From the NCBI GenBank assembly GCA_002720055.1, contig PBGH01000011.1:120536-160079 (forward strand): DNA of 39,544 bases, read 5' to 3'. The notes under the pieces were generated by a model. That model saw only the letters and a list, made by a program, of their open reading frames with translations. It did not search any database and had not been told where the DNA came from. Position numbers and translations under genes: made by a program. Positions 16,884 to 24,160 of this stretch are shown here, piece after piece. Every line of letters begins with the position of its first letter. The stretch's first letter is position 1. The DNA is from Methanobacteriota archaeon. GTDB lineage: Archaea; Thermoplasmatota; Poseidoniia; Poseidoniales; Thalassarchaeaceae.

Positions 16884-17372
16884 ATGGGAGATACAGTAGA
16901 ACAAGATACGATAGCATCGGTGCATTACACTGGGTCGTTCTTAGACGGTGAGATATTCGATAGCAGCGAAGGCAAGAGCCCATTGACCTTCTTTGTAGGA
17001 CGGGGTCAGATGATTTCTGGATTCGAGCAAGAGATTCTCGGTGCAAAAGTAGGCGAGTCGAGAGAGTTCACACTCACCCCGGATAGAGCCTACGGGGAGA
17101 GAAATGAAGATGCGATTCAGAAGCTAGAACGGAGCAATTTCCCAGAAGGCATGGATCTAGAGGTTGGGATGGTCGTGGGTGCTCAAAGCGACCAGGGGCC
17201 AATTCAATTTAGTATCACGGATATTGATGGCGATGTCGTTTCAGCAGACTTTAATCACCAGATGGCAGGAAAAACTCTCCGCTTCAAGGTAGAAGTGCTC
17301 GAAGTCCGCTCCCCATCCGATGAAGAGCTAGCGCATGGGCATGTGCATGGACCTGGCGGGGTCAATCACTAA
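16884..17372 (+). CDS. FKBP-type peptidyl-prolyl isomerase, SlyD-like
   Basis: This 162-residue prolyl isomerase and chaperone has the two-domain architecture of SlyD and archaeal FKBPs. The catalytic FKBP fold opens with SVHYTGSFLDGEIFDSSEG and continues with LTFFVGRGQMISGFEQEILGAKVGESREFTL. An insert-in-flap chaperone domain follows AYGERNEDAIQ at about residues 75-130, and the fold closes with GKTLRFKVEVLEVR. A short His-containing tail (HGHVHGPGGVNH) recalls the metal-binding tail of bacterial SlyD but is much shorter. It acts in cytosolic protein folding. The gene stands alone between the permease and the lipoprotein. Confidence 0.93.
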   Translation: MGDTVEQDTIASVHYTGSFLDGEIFDSSEGKSPLTFFVGRGQMISGFEQEILGAKVGESREFTLTPDRAYGERNEDAIQKLERSNFPEGMDLEVGMVVGAQSDQGPIQFSITDIDGDVVSADFNHQMAGKTLRFKVEVLEVRSPSDEELAHGHVHGPGGVNH

Positions 17373-17413
17373 TATTCAGAAAAGTTATCTTCCTCTCCAA
17401 TAATCGGAATTGG

Positions 17414-18442
17414 ATGGCGAAACAGGCTCCGTGGTTGGTAATCTTGATTATCATGCCATCACTTACTGGCTGTCTAGACTTTAATTCTGGATTAGATAGT
17501 TCGAATGATGCCCAAGAAAAAACCCCTCTGAGGATAAATCATATCCAAATGAAGGGGACGCATAATTCATACCACGTCGAACCACTAATATCTCCCGTTA
17601 GGGAGTACAGGTACACTCATCAACCTCTTGATTTCCAAGCCTCTCATCAGGGAGTAAGACAGTTCGAAATCGATGTCTGGTGGGACATAAGAGAAGGTCT
17701 CAGAGTCTATCATAACCAGTACGACTCGGGGACTACTTGCCCTACTCTTGAGAACTGTCTCGATACGCTCCTCATTTGGTCAAATGAAAACCCGCTCCAT
17801 CACCCTTTGTTTATTTGGATAGAACCAAAAGACTGGCCAGAGCAGACCACTGAAGTTACCACGACTCTAGAATTATCCGGACTCTTGGAAGACATTGAGC
17901 AGGAGATTGTCCAGTTCTGGCCGTTAAACAAGACAATCACTCCGGATGATGTTAGGGGGCAGCGAAACTCACTCAAGGAGGCAGTAATTTCCGATGGCTG
18001 GCCATCTATAGATGATAGCAGGGGGAAAGCAATCTTCGTCTTACTGGCAAGAGGTGACTCAAGAGACCTTTACTTAGAGGCTAATCCCGGATTAAATGGT
18101 GCGCGCATGTTCACTTTGTCTGAAGAGGGAAGTAACGAGTCTGCAATCTTCTCTATAGCGGATCCATTAGGCAGTGAGGGGGAAATTTCCAGACTAGTCA
18201 GTGAGGGATACATCGTGAGGAGTCGTTCTGATAGTGGTGGGGAGGAGGCAGATAGCAACGATACAACCCGAAGAGATGCCGCTTTCGAATCTGGGGCTCA
18301 CAGCATTTCCACCGATTACCCTGGTAAAGTGGATGGTTTGGAGTATTGGGTGGAGGTCCCAAATGGGACTCCAAGCAGATGTAATCCGATTTCATCTCCT
18401 GATTGGTGCACTCCCGAAGATATCGAGTATTTATTCCAATGA
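17414..18442 (+). CDS. Secreted lipoprotein, PI-PLC-like phosphodiesterase
   Basis: The N-terminus is a lipoprotein signal: a short basic start, a hydrophobic core (WLVILIIMPS) and the lipobox LTGC with Cys20, so the protein is probably lipid-anchored outside the cell. The mature part resembles the calcium-dependent phosphatidylinositol phospholipase C-like superfamily. INHIQMKGTHNSYHV carries a candidate catalytic His at residue 50. GVRQFEIDVWWD carries acidic metal ligands, and LRVYHNQYD carries the second candidate His. Near the end, ISTDYPG resembles the terminal strand of these TIM barrels. Substrate could be inositol-containing lipid headgroups, archaeal or from prey or algae; this is inference. 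Four Cys in two pairs (CPTLENC; CNPISSPDWC) suggest disulfides. The stop abuts the convergent RidA-like gene. Confidence 0.8.
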   Translation: MAKQAPWLVILIIMPSLTGCLDFNSGLDSSNDAQEKTPLRINHIQMKGTHNSYHVEPLISPVREYRYTHQPLDFQASHQGVRQFEIDVWWDIREGLRVYHNQYDSGTTCPTLENCLDTLLIWSNENPLHHPLFIWIEPKDWPEQTTEVTTTLELSGLLEDIEQEIVQFWPLNKTITPDDVRGQRNSLKEAVISDGWPSIDDSRGKAIFVLLARGDSRDLYLEANPGLNGARMFTLSEEGSNESAIFSIADPLGSEGEISRLVSEGYIVRSRSDSGGEEADSNDTTRRDAAFESGAHSISTDYPGKVDGLEYWVEVPNGTPSRCNPISSPDWCTPEDIEYLFQ

Positions 18443-19090
18443 TCATCCTCTTGCAATGACCTTCAGCTCTATCGCAATTGAGGTGGGAAGAGAATCCACC
18501 GCTACTGTGGTCCTAGCCGGGAGAGTTTCTGCAAAGTACTCAGCGTAAACTTCATTGTAATTTCCGAAATCCCTATCCATATCAGTAAGGAAAACTAGGA
18601 CGTCTATAACATTACCAAGTCCTAGCCCGTATTCTTCGAGAATCACTCTGATATTTTTGATAACCGCATGAGTCTGGGCCCTGATGTCATAGTCTAGAGG
18701 ATTTCCAGACTCGTCTTTTATGGGGCCTCCTGGGATTTCGTTCGTTCCCGGTTGTCTAGGTCCCATTCCACTGACAAATACCAGATCTCCAACTCTGTAT
18801 AAGTGAGGATAAGCACCTACTGCAGAAGGACCATCTTCTGCTATGAATGGACCGTCCTCACTTGTTAGCTTACTAGCTGCCTTCCTACCTACCACAGCCC
18901 CTACTAAACCTCCAACAGGGCCACCTACCGCAACTCCGGCTGCTGCTCCAATAGCCCCGCCAGCCGACTTTGCTAAGGACTCCCCAACCTCCTCGTAAAT
19001 CTTCTCGATTGCGTCAGCCGGAGCAGCTATTATCCCATCAACCATGCTCTCCCTCTTCTCTTCCGAAGTCATTCCATCATCCGTCGACAT
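18443..19090 (-). CDS. RidA/2-aminomuconate deaminase-like protein with glycine-zipper N-terminus
   Basis: Residues about 85-215 are a RidA (YjgF/YER057c) domain: LYRVGDLVFVSGMGPRQPGT, a DIRAQTHAVIKNIRVILEEYG helix, VIDVLVFLTDMDRDFGNYNEVY, and LPARTTVAVDSLPTSIAIELKVIA with the conserved active-site Arg of the PAR motif. RidA proteins hydrolyse enamines/imines; the AmnD branch deaminates 2-aminomuconate after ring cleavage of 2-aminophenol. Residues ~1-80 are an unusual extension: an acidic helix, then SAGGAIGAAAGVAVGGPVGG, a glycine zipper typical of membrane-inserting helices. The start codon overlaps the stop of the upstream dioxygenase subunit gene as TAATG, so the two are coupled. The operon supports an AmnD-like role, but the sequence alone cannot exclude general RidA function. 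Confidence 0.82.
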   Translation of the reverse strand: MSTDDGMTSEEKRESMVDGIIAAPADAIEKIYEEVGESLAKSAGGAIGAAAGVAVGGPVGGLVGAVVGRKAASKLTSEDGPFIAEDGPSAVGAYPHLYRVGDLVFVSGMGPRQPGTNEIPGGPIKDESGNPLDYDIRAQTHAVIKNIRVILEEYGLGLGNVIDVLVFLTDMDRDFGNYNEVYAEYFAETLPARTTVAVDSLPTSIAIELKVIARG

Positions 19091-20013
19091 TACAAAACCC
19101 CTTTGTCCAAGACTCCTCTATCTCCATGGTAGTATTCCACATCATCCTCATCAAACTCTTTGTCCCCTACTGAACCTGATGATGGGGTCAGAATTACTAC
19201 AGCCCCTCCTGAGCCATGGAGGGCTTCGTAAGCTAGAACCTCTCCAGAGTAATTATTGTGCTGTCCCATCGTTGCTGACATCCACCATGCCGGCTTATAC
19301 GCAACAACCTTCTGGACTCTTATCTGCCCATGTATCTCCCTAGAAAGCTGACTTAGGTCCTCCAGCCTACCGTCATCAAAGAACTCCAAAATCTTACGAT
19401 TCCACTCGTCATCTTTTGCAGAATGGATCCTATCTTCCGTGGGATCAATGTGCTCGGTAAACATCCTGTTCGAAAGACTCGAAACTACTACGACCACTGC
19501 TTTCCTCCCTCGTTCTATAATCGCATCACGAGCCGATTTGCCCAGAACTATCGTCTCAGCCCTGTTTGCATACATATTACTAGAAACTATGCATGCCGGG
19601 ATTCTATTCTCTGGGTTCAATAGTTTGAGAGCTACTACAGAACCGGTATCAATTGGAAAACCATCATAGGCCACAGTTCTGGACTGTAGTCCCCTGGATT
19701 CAGCAGCATTTTTGAAAGCCTCGGCAAACTCAACATCCATCCTAAACTTGTAAGGCATGCTACCTAGGAAGTGGAAGTCATCATCCACATGAACCCATTC
19801 CGGTTCTGGATGAGCCTGTATTTGATGCCCGATTATGCTTGGCCAAGTAGTAGAGTAAACCAGAATCAAGTCTGCCTCGCTCTCTTCAATCCTTTTCCGA
19901 CAATTTTCGTAAGCTTCTCTTAATTTACCATACCCATCACTAGCTTCCGGACTAAGGAGTGGTTGCGGATGAGGTGGGCAATAGATACCGAATAGAATTT
20001 CTGGTTCACTCAA
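19090..20013 (-). CDS. LigB-type ring-cleavage dioxygenase, non-catalytic (alpha-like) subunit
   Basis: This 307-residue protein has the same fold and layout as the upstream gene product but lacks its iron site. Where the partner has APHPPH it has CPPHPQPLL, where the partner has TPHW it has TTWPS, where the partner has SSHSLSHRHF it has VSSLSNRMF, and the ligand Glu is gone (KPAWWMSATMG). This matches the alpha subunit of 2-aminophenol 1,6-dioxygenase (AmnA), a catalytically inactive paralogue of the beta subunit in an A2B2 enzyme. The start is a TTG at 20011-20013 preceded by GAGGTG overlapping the upstream stop, so it is probably translated by reinitiation. A run of seven T lies just before it. 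Role as structural partner is inferred from family knowledge. Confidence 0.8.
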   Translation of the reverse strand: MSEPEILFGIYCPPHPQPLLSPEASDGYGKLREAYENCRKRIEESEADLILVYSTTWPSIIGHQIQAHPEPEWVHVDDDFHFLGSMPYKFRMDVEFAEAFKNAAESRGLQSRTVAYDGFPIDTGSVVALKLLNPENRIPACIVSSNMYANRAETIVLGKSARDAIIERGRKAVVVVVSSLSNRMFTEHIDPTEDRIHSAKDDEWNRKILEFFDDGRLEDLSQLSREIHGQIRVQKVVAYKPAWWMSATMGQHNNYSGEVLAYEALHGSGGAVVILTPSSGSVGDKEFDEDDVEYYHGDRGVLDKGVL

Positions 20014-20022
20014 AAAAACACC

Positions 20023-20928
20023 TCAGAGAACAATCTCACGCGTCGCTTCACTGGGATCCCATGCTGCAATCAGATTCCCCGTTCCAATCACTGACTGGTA
20101 ACCATAAATCTCTGCAGGATATTTTGGATATCCCATTGCCGCCATCATCCAAGTAAGTCCACCAGCTTCTGTCTCGGCAATCGTCTGCTCTGTAAACTCT
20201 GGCATTATGTCAATAACCTCCTGCATTTTACCATCCCTCATCAGATCTACCAATTTCATATCCCAAACGTACTGACTGTGATTGTATATGTGCTCACGAC
20301 TCATGTCTTCAGGAAGTGGCGATTCTGTCACGAAATGCCTGTGTGAGAGGCTGTGACTACTGATCAGGACCACTCTTTTTCCGCTCTGCTCTATGGCCTT
20401 TGCACAAGCCTCCCCTAGAGCACTAGCCTGAGCGTTCATCACTTCCTCAGAGTAGTAGTGTGCGTTCCTATTGCTACTGATTGTCACTAGTGGCTTGTCC
20501 CAATCGGGATTTAGCATATGGCATGAGGTAATCGTCCCATAATCGATTCTGAAATCTGGATTCCTCATCATCTTCGTGATAATACCTGAATCACCAGCGA
20601 CTTCACACATCTTTTCGGCCAAATCTACATCGACAATTATATCATAATTAAAGCGGAAGATATTAGGAAAGATAGGATCGACTGATTTTGATTTGAATTC
20701 TGGTAGCCCTAGAAAGTGAGTCCCAATGTATGTTTGCCAATGTGGCGTAAAGATCACCAAAGCATCGTAATCAATCGTTTTTAGTTTCCTTGCCAATCTA
20801 TTGTAGCCCCATCTCAGTGTTTCCCAACCTCCTTCCGAGAAGGCCTCGTTCTGTTCTGGATTCTCTGCATAAACAACATGTGGTGGATGCGGTGCGAGGC
20901 AACCTAGCACAATCTCTCCCTTCGCCAT
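20023..20928 (-). CDS. LigB-type extradiol dioxygenase, catalytic (beta-like) subunit, aminophenol type
   Basis: This 301-residue class III extradiol dioxygenase resembles the catalytic subunit of 2-aminophenol 1,6-dioxygenase (AmnB), which opens aromatic rings next to an amino or hydroxyl group using Fe(II) and O2. Predicted iron ligands are H14 (LAPHPPH), H63 (FTPHW) and E254 (EAGGLTWM), close to H13, H62 and E251 of Pseudomonas AmnB as I recall them. A candidate catalytic acid/base His is H196 in SSHSLSHRHF. The opening GEIVLGCLAPHPPHVVYAENP and GGWETLRWGYNR are AmnB-like. It is the first gene of a three-gene operon with its inactive paralogue and a RidA/AmnD-like protein. Other substrates (protocatechuate- or gallate-like, or an unknown aminated ring) remain possible. 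Confidence 0.82.
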   Translation of the reverse strand: MAKGEIVLGCLAPHPPHVVYAENPEQNEAFSEGGWETLRWGYNRLARKLKTIDYDALVIFTPHWQTYIGTHFLGLPEFKSKSVDPIFPNIFRFNYDIIVDVDLAEKMCEVAGDSGIITKMMRNPDFRIDYGTITSCHMLNPDWDKPLVTISSNRNAHYYSEEVMNAQASALGEACAKAIEQSGKRVVLISSHSLSHRHFVTESPLPEDMSREHIYNHSQYVWDMKLVDLMRDGKMQEVIDIMPEFTEQTIAETEAGGLTWMMAAMGYPKYPAEIYGYQSVIGTGNLIAAWDPSEATREIVL

Positions 20929-21007
20929 GATACTGCGAGGTCACCAAATCCAAAGAAAACCTTCCGGCTCCCAGTAGCCTTCATTGGGTGGGCCTCGACC
21001 CACTACC

Positions 21008-21415
21008 ATGAAGTGGGATGAGCCGCCCCTCTGGCCAGTTGCTGTACCCAGCCTTGTTGGCTTTGTCGCCGCCTGCATCCCTCATTTGGTTGAAGGTATA
21101 CCCAGGCTATTCGATTGGGATCTAACAACTCCATTTCTTGCGCTTGTAATCCTATCACCTCTGTTATTTTTCTCTCCAGAGCCAGCAGGTGGGAGTAAGG
21201 AATTGATAATCGGAGCGAATATTGGGATGCTTCTGGCATTTTTACCACAACTTATCTTCTTCCCTTGGTTCATCATTGTAATTCTGTCTTGGATTTTCCA
21301 ATCCATGGTGGTCTGGAGAAAAAATTTCCCGGCTTTCCGAGTTGGAACCTGGATAGGACTAGGTTCTGTTTCAGGACTTTTCATGGGAGCTCTTTTCGCT
21401 CATTTTGTTATCTGA
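21008..21415 (+). CDS. Small membrane protein, unknown function
   Basis: Starting from the ATG at 21008 this gives 135 residues; a TTG at 20984 in the same frame is less likely. Four hydrophobic segments are visible, at about residues 12-27, 38-53, 67-85 and 85-100, with a further one at the very end (GLGSVSGLFMGALFAHFVI). Positive residues (VWRKNFPAFR) lie before the last helix. I recognise no family. The 3' end overlaps the convergent PAP2 gene by 45 nt, which is long for this window; one of the two ends could be affected by a sequencing frameshift. Confidence 0.65.
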   Translation: MKWDEPPLWPVAVPSLVGFVAACIPHLVEGIPRLFDWDLTTPFLALVILSPLLFFSPEPAGGSKELIIGANIGMLLAFLPQLIFFPWFIIVILSWIFQSMVVWRKNFPAFRVGTWIGLGSVSGLFMGALFAHFVI

Positions 21416-22813
21416 GAAATATAGGCTGCTCAATACATAACCGGTAATGGCGAATGCGGGTATCGATGAAAGAATAGCGGTCCAAAGAAGATCGCCATCG
21501 ACATATTCTGCTGTAACTCTAACCTCTCCAATCCCAGAATCCCCCCCCAGAGTCGCTAGAACGTAATGCCCATCATAAACTGAGGGGGTTTCTACTTGAA
21601 AATCTATTTTTTCTCCCGGGCCTAGAAGACGAATATCCTCTATCTCGAAGGCGGACCAGTCAATCTTTCCATTTTTAGCATGATCTTTCACCAAATCTCT
21701 GTGAATTACTAAAACTTCTACTTCCTCAACCCCCACATTTCTGATTTCAATATCTGCCGGGTGCCACAGACTGTGGACTTCAATTACGTCAAGATTCACA
21801 TCCCCAGGTCCGAATCTCATGTTGGGGTTTTCTTCATCCGTGCCCGGTCCGTCCACAATGATGACCAGGAGGAGTATGGTTCCGATAATTGAGAAGAATC
21901 CTGCTACTGCTGCCTCCTGTCTTTTAGGAAAAATTGACCTCCACCCTTTCTGGCTGATTTTTCTGATTCTTGGTTGAAAGTTATGGGTGAAAATGGCGCA
22001 TATTGCTGCCACAATTGCACCCGGAATAACATCAGATATCCAATGAATTCCAAGATACTGGATACTGAAAAGGTAAATCGGAATATTTGCTGCTACAAAT
22101 AAGTCGAACTCTCTATGCCTCCACTGGTTTATACTAATTCCAAGATCATTAACATGCAATCTATTGATTATTAAGAGCCCTAATGGGATGCCTACATGTA
22201 GGCTGGGGAATCCGTTGTCTAATGGATCAACCTCGGTGAAGAAGAATAAATTCCATGAATTGTGATACATTAAAGCATCCATTCCCGGCATGTATGTTGA
22301 TGTCACCTCTATGTTGAAGAATAGATAGAGAGGGACAGCTAGAACATATACAATAAAATAGTTCATCACGGCCTTGTCAGCCATCACTTCATCTCTGCTC
22401 AGAATGTAATAAATGGGGCTGAACCAAATTAGGAATAGGTAAACGAAAAGATAATGAAAAGATAATAAATCACTAAGAAAATCATTTCTGAACGTCTCTT
22501 GAACCCAGAGTGTTATTTCACCCTCAAAACCGTGTACGTAGTGAGTAAAACCCCCCACTCTCGGCTTTATTGCCTCGTTATGTTGGTCGATGAAAGCTTT
22601 GAAACCGTACATTATTAGAAAAACAGAAATGTGCCATTTGTACCCCTTTGATCTGATCTCTCCGAGCAAATCTCTGAGAGGGACCCTCATTTCTGGCTCA
22701 TCCCTTGTCAGACCCCTTTGGATTGGAATAGTCATCAGCAATATTGCTCCCATTACCGTCTCATAAGGTCCGAATGGCCATTGCATAGGTGATTCGAATA
22801 ATCTAAGAGTCAT
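21371..22813 (-). CDS. PAP2-superfamily phosphatase / inositolphosphotransferase-like membrane protein
   Basis: This 480-residue protein has about six membrane helices between residues 12 and 310. Two PAP2 signatures are seen: LDNGFPSLHVGIPLGLL (SxH motif, catalytic His) and LGIHWISDVIPGAIVA (H-x(3)-D motif). The classic K-x(6)-RP first motif is absent, as in the PAP2_3 group that includes inositol phosphorylceramide synthase. The second half (about 320-455) is a soluble beta-rich domain with EVHSLWHPADIEIRNVGVEEVEVLVI, an Ig/CARDB-like pattern, followed by a final helix at 452-470. It probably acts on lipid phosphates or transfers polar headgroups at the membrane. The nearby PI-PLC-like lipoprotein hints at headgroup metabolism, but the link is only proximity. 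Confidence 0.82.
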   Translation of the reverse strand: MTLRLFESPMQWPFGPYETVMGAILLMTIPIQRGLTRDEPEMRVPLRDLLGEIRSKGYKWHISVFLIMYGFKAFIDQHNEAIKPRVGGFTHYVHGFEGEITLWVQETFRNDFLSDLLSFHYLFVYLFLIWFSPIYYILSRDEVMADKAVMNYFIVYVLAVPLYLFFNIEVTSTYMPGMDALMYHNSWNLFFFTEVDPLDNGFPSLHVGIPLGLLIINRLHVNDLGISINQWRHREFDLFVAANIPIYLFSIQYLGIHWISDVIPGAIVAAICAIFTHNFQPRIRKISQKGWRSIFPKRQEAAVAGFFSIIGTILLLVIIVDGPGTDEENPNMRFGPGDVNLDVIEVHSLWHPADIEIRNVGVEEVEVLVIHRDLVKDHAKNGKIDWSAFEIEDIRLLGPGEKIDFQVETPSVYDGHYVLATLGGDSGIGEVRVTAEYVDGDLLWTAILSSIPAFAITGYVLSSLYFSDNKMSEKSSHEKS

Positions 22814-22891
22814 GAAAGTTACACAAGTTATCGCCCAATTCTATTCATTACCCTCCCCAATCCATAAGTCGTGTTACTACGGGCGGATTTC

Positions 22892-23356
22892 ATGGATGGG
22901 CATCAACTATGGCTCTCTCACTGCGAAAAAATAGGTTTTTCCCCCTCACCAAAAAGATACGAGGAGGGAACTAGAACGTCTCAAGACGCTGCAGATCAGC
23001 TCGGTTGCGAGATCTCGCATATAGCCAAATCTATCGTGTTTGAAGGAGAAGATGGAGCAGTTGTAGTAATTACCTCTGGATCAAATAGAGTAGATAGAAA
23101 GAGGAAGCTAAAACGGATCCTGGGATTTAAACCAGGAATGGCAAATCACGAATATGTCTTGAGAAGTACAGGATACGCTATTGGTGGAGTCCCTCCATTT
23201 GGGCATACTAGCCCTTCTACCATACTGATGGATGAAGATCTAATGCAATATGACGAAGTCTGGGGTGCCGGTGGAACTCCACAGACGGTTTTCCCAATTA
23301 ATCCAGAACATCTCAGATTCTTATCTGGAGCAATTCTTGGGGATGTGAAGCAATAA
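22892..23356 (+). CDS. YbaK/ProX-type aminoacyl-tRNA deacylase
   Basis: This single YbaK-like editing domain hydrolyses mischarged aminoacyl-tRNAs, such as Cys- or Ala-tRNA(Pro), in trans. Typical segments: TSQDAADQLGCEISHIAKSIVFEG, AVVVITSGSNRVDRKRKLKRILG carrying lysines in the usual substrate-binding region, STGYAIGGVPPFGH (the conserved G-x-x-PFG loop), MDEDLMQYDEVWGAGGTPQTVFPINPEHL. From the ATG at 22892 the protein is 154 residues; a GTG at 22871 would add seven. The stop is directly followed by the ATG of the glycosylase gene with no gap, implying an operon. Confidence 0.9.
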   Translation: MDGHQLWLSHCEKIGFSPSPKRYEEGTRTSQDAADQLGCEISHIAKSIVFEGEDGAVVVITSGSNRVDRKRKLKRILGFKPGMANHEYVLRSTGYAIGGVPPFGHTSPSTILMDEDLMQYDEVWGAGGTPQTVFPINPEHLRFLSGAILGDVKQ

Positions 23357-24094
23357 ATGTCCAATGCCATTGAGAAGTTAATTCTGGCTGCATCCAAATT
23401 GAGGGATGAATCGGAGGTTTTGGCACGGAGGTTAGAAAATGATGGAATTGCAGATTGTGTATACAACCCGTTGATGTATGCATGGCAACTTCATGAGGCA
23501 TACATCCGACTGGCCGGAGGTTCCGGTGCTAAGACCATCCTATTGGGGATGAATCCCGGACCACATGGGATGGGTCAGATGGGGATTCCCTTCGCAGCAA
23601 CCTCTGTAGTTAGGAATTTACTAAAAATATCCGATATTGAAGTCGGACAACCCGCTAGGAAACATCAGAATAGGAAAGTAAATGGGCTGATGCACCCAAA
23701 AGAGGAGGTCTCGGGAACAAGACTTTGGGGAGTCCTATCACAAAGGTATGGGGCCGCAAGTGAAATCTTTCGTAATGTGTTCGTTCTGAACCATTGCCCA
23801 CTGATGATCTTCTCGGGTGCACGGGGGACGAATATCACTCCGAACAACATATCTGGAAATGTTGTGGATGAGCTATTGGCTACTTGTGACGAGCACCTGA
23901 GACAAGTCGTTACATCATTAGGTGCCAACAAGGTAATCGGTGTAGGAAAATACGCCGAGTCCAGAGCCATAAAAGCACTTTCAGGGACACAAAACACAAT
24001 ACTATCTTGCTGGCATCCTTCTCCCGCATCTCCGCTAGCGAATAGGAACGGAGGAGCTGACTGGAGGGAGAACATACTGGCAGTATTGCCATGA
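23357..24094 (+). CDS. SMUG1-type uracil-DNA glycosylase
   Basis: This 245-residue protein looks like family 3 (SMUG1) uracil-DNA glycosylase, which excises uracil and oxidised uracils to start base-excision repair. Motif 1 is ILLGMNPGPHGMGQMGIPFA, matching the SMUG1 GMNPGPFGMAQTGVPF pattern with the catalytic Asn. The DNA-intercalating motif 2 is SCWHPSPASPLANRNGG, matching HPSPRNPQANK. FVLNHCPLMIFSGARGTNITP fits the SMUG1 centre. It follows the YbaK gene immediately. SMUG1 is mainly known from animals and scattered bacteria, so its presence here is noteworthy. Endonuclease IV at 5242-6369 would process the resulting abasic sites. Confidence 0.9.
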   Translation: MSNAIEKLILAASKLRDESEVLARRLENDGIADCVYNPLMYAWQLHEAYIRLAGGSGAKTILLGMNPGPHGMGQMGIPFAATSVVRNLLKISDIEVGQPARKHQNRKVNGLMHPKEEVSGTRLWGVLSQRYGAASEIFRNVFVLNHCPLMIFSGARGTNITPNNISGNVVDELLATCDEHLRQVVTSLGANKVIGVGKYAESRAIKALSGTQNTILSCWHPSPASPLANRNGGADWRENILAVLP

Positions 24095-24129
24095 TGGTTG
24101 TTCTGACTACACCTGATATCCTAGACAAC

Positions 24130-24138
24130 AGTTAAGTT
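24130..24138 (+). promoter_or_regulatory. Probable TATA box of the acyl-CoA synthetase gene
   Basis: AGTTAAGTT is centred about 27 nt before the ATG at 24161, in the 66-bp gap after the glycosylase gene. The spacing suits a leaderless archaeal promoter. No ribosome-binding site is present before the ATG. Inferred from position only. Confidence 0.35.
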
Positions 24139-24160
24139 TCGACCTTATCTGTAGGTTGTT

